DNA of 8,007 nt from a bacterium (GTDB lineage Bacteria; 4484-113; JALSIF01). Made by a program: the position numbers and the translations under genes. Location of the stretch: assembly GCA_026981635.1 (NCBI GenBank), contig JALSIF010000307.1, positions 1-8,007 of the forward strand, in the 5' to 3' direction. Below the pieces are notes generated by a model. That model searched no databases. It saw only the letters and a program-made list of their open reading frames with translations, and was not told where the DNA came from. The first letter of the stretch is position 1, and each line of letters begins with the position of its first letter. Positions 1-5,578 of this stretch are shown piece by piece.

Positions 1-695
1 ATGGCCACCATCAGGGTGAGCTGGCCGCGCACATATTGGCCCATGGCCAGGTTGATGGCATCCAGGGTGCGCTCCACCACCGGCCGATGGGGGGCGGGAA
101 CCATGGAGATGAAGTGGGTGCGGAACTTGTGGTGGTCCTTTAAAAACCAGTAGGCCAGGATGGGGATGAGGATAAGGGCGGCGAAGAAGGAGGCGATGGA
201 GCCGAGCAGGCTTGCCCCCTGGGCGATCACCGTCTGAAGGAGAATGGGAATGTTGAGGTTCCCCAGTTGGGTGCGCAGGAACTCCTCAATGGAGGTGACC
301 AGCTGGGGGTCGCCCAGCTTGTCGGCCCCCCACTGGTTTAGGTCCTGAACCAGGTTCTGGGAGATGTTGGGGAAGCGACTTACCAGTTCCCTGGATTCAC
401 TTACGATGGGGGGAAAGACAACGTAGAGGGCCATCCCCAGGAGGATGAGGAAGACCACCAGCACCAGGGCGCTAAACAGGCCCCGCTTGGTGGGGGACTG
501 CCAGCGGGGCAGGACCACCTCGCAGAGGTTTCTGACCACCGGATCAAGCAGGTAGGCCAGAAGTCCGGCGAAGGCCACCATGACGAAGACGAAGCGGATG
601 TAGTAGATGAGGGCCAAAAGCCCCAGGACCGCCACTACGGTGAGCACCTGGACGGCCAGGCTCACCGTGCGGTTGAGGGCGGGGGGGCGTGCCAT
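1..695 (-). CDS. AI-2E family transporter (membrane permease), C-terminal part missing at window edge
   Basis: The minus frame is open from the ATG at 695-693 to the left edge, giving 231 residues with no stop. Visible features are hydrophobic segments at about residues 12-31, 34-50, 72-94 and 160-184. A long soluble stretch lies between the third and fourth (about 95-155). After the fourth come WFLKDHHKF (183-191) and GQYVRGQ (219-225), which match the FxLKD and GQxxRGQ blocks of the AI-2E/TerC-like exporter family (PF01594). Family members are usually about 340-400 residues, so roughly the last third is outside. Substrates vary in the family (autoinducer-2, Na+/H+ exchange), so none is assigned. 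The start overlaps the sigma-factor stop as TGATG, so it is probably co-transcribed and translationally coupled. It could belong to the stress regulon controlled by that sigma factor; this is inference from position only. Confidence 0.88.
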   Translation of the reverse strand, partial: MARPPALNRTVSLAVQVLTVVAVLGLLALIYYIRFVFVMVAFAGLLAYLLDPVVRNLCEVVLPRWQSPTKRGLFSALVLVVFLILLGMALYVVFPPIVSESRELVSRFPNISQNLVQDLNQWGADKLGDPQLVTSIEEFLRTQLGNLNIPILLQTVIAQGASLLGSIASFFAALILIPILAYWFLKDHHKFRTHFISMVPAPHRPVVERTLDAINLAMGQYVRGQLTLMVA

Positions 696-1477
696 CAGAG
701 GAGGCCCTGCTCCTCTAGGATCTCCGGGTCTAGCCATGTCCTGAGCTTTTCCAGTACCCTCCGCTGGAGGCGGGAGATGTACATCTGTGATACTCCCAGT
801 ATATCAGCGATCTCCTGCTGGGTGAGGCCATCTTCTATGCGCATGCGCATCACCTTCTCTTCCAGGGGGGAGAGCTGTTTCATGAGCTGGTTAAAGAGCA
901 CTCCCTCTTCCGGAGAGTAAGGGGTACTGCCCAGCACACCGCCGCCGGGGCCCACCGGCCTCGCCTCCAGCTCTTCTACGATGGAGGCTGGGTGGTAGGC
1001 GCTGCCCAGCTCCAGCGCCTCGGCGGTCTCCTCCAGGGAGAGGCCCAGCGCCTCGGAAAGCTCCTGCAGGGTGGGGTCGCGGCCCAGTTCCTGGCCCAGC
1101 TTCTCCCTTTCCTTTAGGACCTTGAGGCAGCGGTTCTTGAGCGAGCGGGGCACCCGCATGGCCCACTCGCAATCGCGGAAGTAGCGCAGGATCTCTCCCT
1201 GGATGGTCTGGTAGGCGTAGGTGGTGAAGCGCACGCCCTTGTCCAGGTCAAAGCGCTGGATGGCCAACCACAGGCCCATCATCCCCACCTGGACGAGATC
1301 GTCCATCTCCACCCCGGCCTGGTGGTACTTCTGGGCAATCTTGTAGACCAGGCGCTCGTACTGGCTGAGGATGCGGTTCAGGTTGCGCTCGGTGGGGTCG
1401 CTGCGGTAGGTCTCAAACAGCTCCCGCTCGGCCTCCGGGGTAAGGGCCTCCGGCTGAGGGGGGTCTGACCTAGTCAT
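695..1477 (-). CDS. RNA polymerase sigma factor, SigB/SigF/SigG family
   Basis: A group 3 sigma-70 factor that directs RNA polymerase to stress or developmental promoters. Counting from the ATG at 1477 (260 residues), region 2 spans about 40-110 with DDLVQVGMMGLWLAIQRFD (59-77) followed by GVRFTTYAYQTIQGEI, which is core binding and -10 recognition. Region 3 covers about 112-175. Region 4 (about 198-248) carries the helix-turn-helix TQQEIADILGVSQMYISRLQ. Length and architecture match SigB/SigF/SigG (about 250-260 residues). The start is uncertain. A TTG at 1483 is in frame just after an upstream TAA, and the ATG at 1477 is preferred although neither has a clear Shine-Dalgarno. A CATAAT at 1494-1489 could be an internal -10 box 11 nt before the ATG, but it lacks a -35. 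The gene follows the anti-sigma gene by 41 nt and overlaps the AI-2E gene by one base. I cannot tell SigB from SigF, so no symbol is given. Confidence 0.93.
   Translation of the reverse strand: MTRSDPPQPEALTPEAERELFETYRSDPTERNLNRILSQYERLVYKIAQKYHQAGVEMDDLVQVGMMGLWLAIQRFDLDKGVRFTTYAYQTIQGEILRYFRDCEWAMRVPRSLKNRCLKVLKEREKLGQELGRDPTLQELSEALGLSLEETAEALELGSAYHPASIVEELEARPVGPGGGVLGSTPYSPEEGVLFNQLMKQLSPLEEKVMRMRIEDGLTQQEIADILGVSQMYISRLQRRVLEKLRTWLDPEILEEQGLL
697..716 (-). promoter_or_regulatory. Hairpin sequestering the Shine-Dalgarno of the AI-2E gene (translational coupling element)
   Basis: On the minus strand AGAGGAG (716-710) and CTCCTCT (703-697) form a perfect 7-bp inverted repeat with a 6-nt loop. 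It ends one base before the ATG of the AI-2E gene at 695. AGAGGAG is the only good Shine-Dalgarno sequence upstream of that ATG, so the hairpin would hide it. The hairpin lies in the last codons of the sigma gene (EEQGLL), and a ribosome finishing the sigma factor at TGATG would melt it. The repeat is seen; the coupling role is inferred. Confidence 0.5.
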
Positions 1478-1518
1478 GGGCAAGGCCCATTATGAGACCC
1501 GACCCCAGGCAGTTGGTT

Positions 1519-1911
1519 TCAGCTCCGGCCGATCTCGGGGCGGGGAAAGCGGATCCTCACCTCGCCCTCCTCCTCAAGGGGCACCACCTCGCCCTCCTCC
1601 ACCAGCCGGTCAAGCACCCGGTAGATGGGGGCGGTGGTGAGGTGGCGGGTCTTGCCCGCCGGATCGGAGAGGGTGACGGTGAGGGAGTTTTGGCCAAGTT
1701 CCCAGTGGATCCTCACATAGCCCACCTGGGGATCAAGCCGGGAGACCAGGGTGAGGAAGGCTTCTCCGATGGCAAGCTTGAGCTCATCAATCTGCTCAAC
1801 GGTATAGCCCAGGCGTCCGGCCAGCCCGCTGACAAAGAGGCGCAAGGCGGTCAGGTACTCGGCCGATACCGGCAGACGGATCTCAATGGTCTCGCTCTTG
1901 GGTCCGCTCAT
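1519..1911 (-). CDS. RsbW/SpoIIAB-like anti-sigma factor with degenerate ATP-binding motifs
   Basis: A 130-residue protein encoded directly upstream of the sigma factor, where SigB-type operons usually carry the anti-sigma kinase. Its fold pattern matches the GHKL ATPase-like anti-sigma family: an N-terminal strand, a helix, and an N-box helix DELKLAIGEAFLTLV (42-56). A strand pair follows, then a remnant G1 region and a final helix IYRVLDRLVEEG. The N-box Glu (E50) is present, but the Mg-binding Asn four residues later is Thr54. The G1 box DxGxG reads DPAGK (83-87), and no G2 glycine motif or ATP lid is seen. It probably still binds the sigma factor, but ATP binding and serine-kinase activity towards an RsbV-type antagonist look doubtful. 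The start ATG at 1911 has GAGGGA at 1924-1919, 7 nt upstream. No RsbV-like gene is present nearby. Confidence 0.8.
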   Translation of the reverse strand: MSGPKSETIEIRLPVSAEYLTALRLFVSGLAGRLGYTVEQIDELKLAIGEAFLTLVSRLDPQVGYVRIHWELGQNSLTVTLSDPAGKTRHLTTAPIYRVLDRLVEEGEVVPLEEEGEVRIRFPRPEIGRS

Positions 1912-1937
1912 GGTTTCATCCCTCGCTCACCGAAACT

Positions 1938-1963
1938 CTACCCAGTGGCAAGGGGGATAAAAC
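1938..1963 (-). promoter_or_regulatory. Candidate SigB/SigF-type promoter for the anti-sigma/sigma/AI-2E operon
   Basis: On the minus strand GTTTTA (1963-1958) and GGGTAG (1943-1938) are separated by exactly 14 nt. The known SigB consensus is GTTTAA-N12-15-GGGTAT, and actinobacterial SigF promoters have similar boxes. A transcript would start near 1931, about 20 nt before the anti-sigma ATG, leaving room for the GAGGGA ribosome binding site. This implies autoregulation of the sigma operon by its own product. One mismatch occurs in each hexamer. Confidence 0.62.
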
Positions 1964-1971
1964 AGGCCGGC

Positions 1972-2721
1972 TCAGAAGCGGCGGTAGAGGATGGAGAGTA
2001 CCCTGCCCAGCACCTCCACCTGGGGCTCCTCAGGGTCGTCGCGCAGGTACCACCAGTTCCACTCCGGGTTGGTGGCCAGGTAGAGGAGGTGGCCGTTTAG
2101 CCTGAGCCTGGCCCTCACCAGGGGGTAGGGCTCGCCAGGGAGGCGGGCCACCACCAGGCTTCCGCTGGCCGGGTCGGGGTCGGGCTCCACCGCCACGATG
2201 TCACCCCGCCTGAGGTGGGGCCTGGCTCCCTGGTCGGAGACCACCAGGGCGCGCTGGTTGGCTGGGCCGGTGGGATCGCGGGGGATGAAGCGGGGAAGAC
2301 CCAGGCGGCGGGCCAGCCCCTCTGGCTCCACCCGGATGATGAGGCGGCGCAGACGCCTGAGGGCTTGCCTGAGGCGCTGGTCCTGAGAGGATTTCTCCTC
2401 TTCGGCCGCGGCGGAGGGCTTCTCTTTGACGAAAGGGGTGAGGGTGGGGGAGTAGGGGAGATCATCGCGGGGCATGAGGGGGGGAAGCTGGCTGGAGAGG
2501 TGGAGGTGGCCGGCTACCCTGAGCCAGTGGGTAGGATCCTGGCCCAGGGCGCGGGCCAGGCGGTCGATCTCCCGGGCGCTGGGCCTCTCCCAGCCTTCCT
2601 CTATGCGCACCAGGCTCTCCAGAGATAGGCCGGCACTGCGGGCCAGCTCCTTCATGCGCAAGCCCTTACTGCGCCGGCTCTGGCGGATCAGATCGGCGAT
2701 GGATCGCTCACCCTTAGGCAT
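1972..2721 (-). CDS. XRE-family transcriptional regulator with an inactive LexA/S24-like C-terminal domain
   Basis: A 249-residue DNA-binding protein of two domains. Residues about 7-62 form an XRE/Cro-CI helix-turn-helix (SIADLIRQSRRSKGLRMKEL, then ARSAGLSLESLVRIEEG). A charged linker (about 95-125) follows. Residues about 155-249 resemble the LexA/CI peptidase S24 fold, with RRGDIVAVEPD (171-181), GSLVVARLPG (187-196) and LATNPEW (215-221). The catalytic Ser of the GDSMxP motif is replaced by Gly in DQGARP (G165), and the catalytic Lys position is Arg in LVRARLR (R203). No Ala-Gly cleavage site is evident in the linker. It should therefore not self-cleave and may use the domain for dimerisation or ligand sensing. 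It is not a normal LexA. It lies 60 bp upstream of the anti-sigma gene on the same strand, so read-through into that operon or regulation of it is possible. The start ATG at 2721 has no Shine-Dalgarno. Confidence 0.8.
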   Translation of the reverse strand: MPKGERSIADLIRQSRRSKGLRMKELARSAGLSLESLVRIEEGWERPSAREIDRLARALGQDPTHWLRVAGHLHLSSQLPPLMPRDDLPYSPTLTPFVKEKPSAAAEEEKSSQDQRLRQALRRLRRLIIRVEPEGLARRLGLPRFIPRDPTGPANQRALVVSDQGARPHLRRGDIVAVEPDPDPASGSLVVARLPGEPYPLVRARLRLNGHLLYLATNPEWNWWYLRDDPEEPQVEVLGRVLSILYRRF

Positions 2722-2732
2722 GCTCTGGGAAA

Positions 2733-2741
2733 ACTATACCC
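2733..2741 (-). promoter_or_regulatory. Candidate -10 element of the XRE/S24-like gene (short-leader or leaderless transcript)
   Basis: The minus strand reads GGGTATAGT at 2741-2733, containing TATAGT ending 11 nt before the ATG at 2721. Initiation about 7 nt downstream would leave a leader of about 5 nt. No Shine-Dalgarno exists in the interval, and no convincing -35 lies 16-18 nt upstream. The first six bases (GGGTAT) also match a SigB -10 box, but GTTTAA upstream at 2774-2769 is 26-27 nt away, too far for that class. Confidence 0.35.
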
Positions 2742-2777
2742 CAATGGTTGGCTAGGCGAGCGGGCGGTTAAACTCAG

Positions 2778-2784
2778 AAAGGAG
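2778..2784 (+). promoter_or_regulatory. Shine-Dalgarno that sets the nnr start at GTG 2794
   Basis: AAAGGAG is the strongest ribosome binding site in this intergenic region. It directly abuts the ATG at 2785 (no spacer) but lies 9 nt from GTG 2794, so the GTG is the more likely start codon. Confidence 0.6.
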
Positions 2785-2793
2785 ATGGCCTAT

Positions 2794-4413
2794 GTGGTGA
2801 CCGCCGAGGGGGCGCGCCGGCTGGACCAGGCTGCCAGCGAGCTCATGAAGGTAAGGAGTGAGCTCCTCATGGACCAGGCGGCGCGAGGCCTGGCCGAGGC
2901 GGTCCTCAGCCGGGCAAGAGAGCTTGCCAGCCGACGCATCGTGGTGGTGGCCGGGCCGGGCAACAACGGGGGGGATGGCATCGCCTGCCTGTGGCACCTG
3001 CTCATCAAGCGCCAGGCAGGAGATGAGGTGCCGCCGCTGGAGCTCATCCTCACCCGCCCGCCAGACAAGGTCAGACTGCCGGGCAAGCTTTTCCTGCGCC
3101 AACTCATGGTCGGCTTTGGTCTGGAGCCGAGGGTAGTGGAGAGCGCCGAATGGCTGGCCAGCCGGCTTTTGGCCGACCAGCCCCTGGTGGTGGATGCGGT
3201 GCTGGGCACCGGGGTGGAACAACCCCTCACCGGCAGGGTGGCTGAGGTGGTGGAGGTGCTCAGTCGGGTGTCGCCCCGGCGGCTTATCGCCTGCGACCTG
3301 CCCAGCGGGCTGGACGCCACCAGCGGGGAGCTGTGGGGGGAGGTGCCCCGGGCGGGGATCACCGTGGCCATGGGCCACTACAAGGCGGGCCACCTGCTGG
3401 GGGAGGGCATTGCCCACTCCGGCCGGCTTAAGTTGGTTCCGCTGGGCTTCATGCCGGTGGAGATGGCACTGGTGGAGCGGGTGCTGGAACCCTCCCAGGT
3501 GGCGGTGGCCTTGGACGGGGCCTTTGTCCGACGCACCCTTCCCCGCCTGACCCTGCCCGCCGACCCCACCCTGCACAAGCACCGCCGGGGCAGGGTGGTG
3601 GTGATTGCCGGCAGCGGCGAGCTGGAGGGGGCGGCGGTGATGGCCGCCCATGCTGCCCTGGCGGCGGGGGCGGGCCTGGTCCGCCTGGCGGTACCTGGGG
3701 GGATCTATGCGGCCGCCCGCTCCCTAGCCCCAGAGGAGATCACCATGCGGACGGTGGGAGAGGGGGCTGAATTTGCCCCCGATGATGCAGGGGAACTGGA
3801 GCAGGACCTGGAGTGGGCCGATGCGGTTGCCCTGGGTCCGGGGCTGGGCAGGTCGGCGGAGGTGAGCGAGTTTGCCCAGCGTGTGCTTGAGGGGCTGGAC
3901 AAGCCGGCGGTGGTGGATGCCGACGGACTGTGGGGGCTTGAGGGGATGCTTCCCTGGGAGGGAGGTGCTGAGCTGGTCATCACCCCCCATCCGGGGGAGA
4001 TGGGCAGGTTGTGCGACCTTATTGGGCTTGACTTTACCGACTTTGAGCTGGACCTGTTCAGCTCCGCCCACCGCTTCGCCGAGCGCTTTGGGGTGGCCCT
4101 GGTCTACAAGCACTACCGCCCCCTGTTGGCGGTGCCCTCGGGGAGGGTAGGCCGGGAGGGGGTCCAGCTGGCCATCGCCCTTCGGGGGGCACCCCAGATG
4201 GCCAGCGCCGGGATGGGGGATGTGCTAACTGGCATCATCGCCACCATGCTTACCCGCGAGGGAAGTCTGCTTGAACGGGTGGGGGCGGCAATCTGCTGGC
4301 ACACCCTGACCGGCGAGCTGGCTGCCCGTCTCCATCCCCAGGGCATTCCCGCCACCCGGGTAGCAAGCATGCTGAGCAGGTCCCTCAGGATGATACTGGG
4401 GCGGGGAGAGTAG
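2794..4413 (+). CDS. nnr: Bifunctional NAD(P)H-hydrate epimerase / ADP-dependent (S)-NAD(P)H-hydrate dehydratase
   Basis: A metabolite-repair enzyme. The N-terminal domain epimerises R- and S-NAD(P)HX, and the C-terminal domain dehydrates S-NAD(P)HX to NAD(P)H using ADP. Counting from GTG 2794 (539 residues), the epimerase (YjeF_N, about 1-215) shows GPGNNGGDG (54-62), VDAVLGTG (133-140) and DLPSGLDA (168-175). The dehydratase (ribokinase-like, about 235-535) shows HKHRRGRV (261-268), VDADGL (374-379), ITPHPGEMGRL (396-406) and AGMGDVLTG (472-480). Order and length match bacterial Nnr fusions, so both activities look intact. An ATG at 2785 is in frame but touches the strong AAAGGAG at 2778-2784. 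GTG 2794, 9 nt downstream, is correctly spaced and gives the usual short lead-in to VTAEGARRLDQ. The gene is divergent from the XRE regulator and converges on the hydrolase gene, so it is probably transcribed alone. Confidence 0.95.
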   Translation: MVTAEGARRLDQAASELMKVRSELLMDQAARGLAEAVLSRARELASRRIVVVAGPGNNGGDGIACLWHLLIKRQAGDEVPPLELILTRPPDKVRLPGKLFLRQLMVGFGLEPRVVESAEWLASRLLADQPLVVDAVLGTGVEQPLTGRVAEVVEVLSRVSPRRLIACDLPSGLDATSGELWGEVPRAGITVAMGHYKAGHLLGEGIAHSGRLKLVPLGFMPVEMALVERVLEPSQVAVALDGAFVRRTLPRLTLPADPTLHKHRRGRVVVIAGSGELEGAAVMAAHAALAAGAGLVRLAVPGGIYAAARSLAPEEITMRTVGEGAEFAPDDAGELEQDLEWADAVALGPGLGRSAEVSEFAQRVLEGLDKPAVVDADGLWGLEGMLPWEGGAELVITPHPGEMGRLCDLIGLDFTDFELDLFSSAHRFAERFGVALVYKHYRPLLAVPSGRVGREGVQLAIALRGAPQMASAGMGDVLTGIIATMLTREGSLLERVGAAICWHTLTGELAARLHPQGIPATRVASMLSRSLRMILGRGE

Positions 4414-4416
4414 TCC

Positions 4417-5502
4417 TCACTCCTCCCGCTGGGGCAGTTCCAGGATGATGCCGGCCAGGCGCGATTCGGTCTCAAAGCCGTCCTCACTGGGGGCGGCCTG
4501 GACGGTGTTTACCAGCCGGCCCAGGCGCTCCACCTCCAGCTCCACCACATCCCCCGGCCTAAGCCATTCAAGCCCGCTTCGCTTCTGGCGAAGCTCCAGC
4601 AGGCAGCAGCCGGGAAGGCACCCGGAGCCGATCACGTCGCCCGGGTAGAGGGTGACGTTCTCGCTGGCCCGGGCGATCATCTCGGCGAAGGACCAGTGGA
4701 TGTCGGCCCAGTTGGCCTCGGAAAGCTCCTCGCCGTTAAGCTTTACCCGGGCGGTGAGGTCGTAGCCCTTGCCCCGCTGGCGGTCGTAGAGCTCGTCGGG
4801 GGTGACGATGGCGGGGCCCAGGGTGAGGGCGAAGTCCTTCCCCTTGGCCGGCCCCAGCCCCACCTTCATCTCCCGTCGCTGGAGGTCGCGGGCACTCCAG
4901 TCGTTCATCAGCGAGTAGCCGGCGATGTAGTGGACGGCAAGCTCGGGGGGGATGTTTCTGCCCTGCTTGCCGATGTAGGCGGCGATCTCCAGCTCAAAGT
5001 CAAGCTCGCTTGAGCCGCGGGGGATCTCAATGGCGGCGCCGGGGCCGCTTACCTGCTGATGGTTGGTGAAATAGAAGACGGGGGCCTCGTACCACTCGGG
5101 AACCATCTGGAGGCCGCGGGAAGCGCGGGCGGTTTTAACGTGTTCCTCAAAGGAGTAGAAGTCGCGGACACTTCTCGGATTGGGCAGGGGGGCAAGAAGC
5201 TCGGCCTCCTCCAGGGGATAGAAGATGGGCCGGTCGCGGTAGGCGAGGTGCTGGTCAAAGTGGTCCATCAGCCCATCGATCAGGGCCTCCAGGCCGATGC
5301 GGAAGGCGGTCCCCCGGGCGAGGGTCTCCAAGTGGCTCTGGGGAAAGCGCTCCGGGTCGCCCAGGATCTCCCCCACGCACTCGGGGAAGCGCTCGCGGGC
5401 GAGGAGCTGGCCGTGGTAGAGGTCAATCAGCCAGCCGTCCACCAGGGCGCCGGCGATGGGCTGGGGGGCGTTGCGGTTGGCTTTGAAGGTGACCAGACGC
5501 AT
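4417..5502 (-). CDS. fahA: Fumarylacetoacetase / fumarylacetoacetate hydrolase family protein
   Basis: Probably hydrolyses fumarylacetoacetate to fumarate and acetoacetate, the last step of tyrosine catabolism. Counting from ATG 5502 (361 residues), a small N-terminal domain (about 1-95) precedes the FAH catalytic fold. D114-F-Y and H121 keep the spacing of the Asp126 metal ligand and catalytic His133 of mouse FAH. ELDFELEIAAYIG supplies metal ligands E170 and E172. NDWSARDLQ supplies D201, R205 and Q208, and GKDFA supplies K222. The GSGT motif that holds Thr350 in mouse FAH reads GSGC (C295). A GTG at 5520 would add six residues, but the family begins near MRLVTF. The ATG at 5502 has GGGAG about 11 nt upstream, so it is preferred. 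The gene lies downstream of hpd on the same strand, which favours true FAH over other family activities such as acylpyruvate hydrolysis. Its exact substrate is still inferred from context. Confidence 0.85.
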   Translation of the reverse strand: MRLVTFKANRNAPQPIAGALVDGWLIDLYHGQLLARERFPECVGEILGDPERFPQSHLETLARGTAFRIGLEALIDGLMDHFDQHLAYRDRPIFYPLEEAELLAPLPNPRSVRDFYSFEEHVKTARASRGLQMVPEWYEAPVFYFTNHQQVSGPGAAIEIPRGSSELDFELEIAAYIGKQGRNIPPELAVHYIAGYSLMNDWSARDLQRREMKVGLGPAKGKDFALTLGPAIVTPDELYDRQRGKGYDLTARVKLNGEELSEANWADIHWSFAEMIARASENVTLYPGDVIGSGCLPGCCLLELRQKRSGLEWLRPGDVVELEVERLGRLVNTVQAAPSEDGFETESRLAGIILELPQREE

Positions 5503-5554
5503 GGTTGGCAGAGCTCCCACCCCGGCAGGGGCGGGGAAATCTTAACCGAAAATT

Positions 5555-5567
5555 GGTCCCCTGGACC
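5555..5567 (-). other. Small hairpin between hpd and the FAH gene
   Basis: On the minus strand GGTCC-AGG-GGACC forms a 5-bp GC-rich stem followed by AATTTT, 11 nt after the hpd stop. It resembles a weak intrinsic terminator or attenuator, but the stem is short and the T-run has only four bases. Partial termination would lower expression of the hydrolase relative to hpd. The two genes are 76 bp apart and otherwise look like one operon. Confidence 0.25.
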
Positions 5568-5578
5568 GCCGCTTTTGC

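Noticed and set aside
1488-1490. ATG at 1490 on the minus strand as the sigma-factor start
   Set aside because: It is out of frame with the conserved sigma regions.
1492-2100. Long plus-strand open frame antisense to the anti-sigma gene and the repressor end
   Set aside because: It has no recognisable domain. It mirrors the codon bias of genes on the other strand that have clear families and ribosome binding sites.
1972-2721. Annotation as the SOS repressor lexA
   Set aside because: The Ser and Lys of the dyad and the Ala-Gly cleavage site are absent, and the N-terminal domain is XRE-type rather than the LexA winged helix.
2748-2774. TTGGCT and TAAACT on the plus strand as an nnr promoter
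   Set aside because: The 15-nt spacer is short, and initiation near 2781 would fall inside the Shine-Dalgarno sequence.
2736-2774. GTTTAA ... GGGTAT upstream of the repressor as a second SigB-type promoter
   Set aside because: Both boxes are present, but the spacer is about 27 nt, well outside the 12-15 nt accepted for this promoter class.
2752-3651. 299-codon minus-strand open frame antisense to nnr
   Set aside because: It lies opposite the conserved epimerase domain, and its product is a low-complexity His/Gln/Pro-rich translation typical of a GC-bias shadow.
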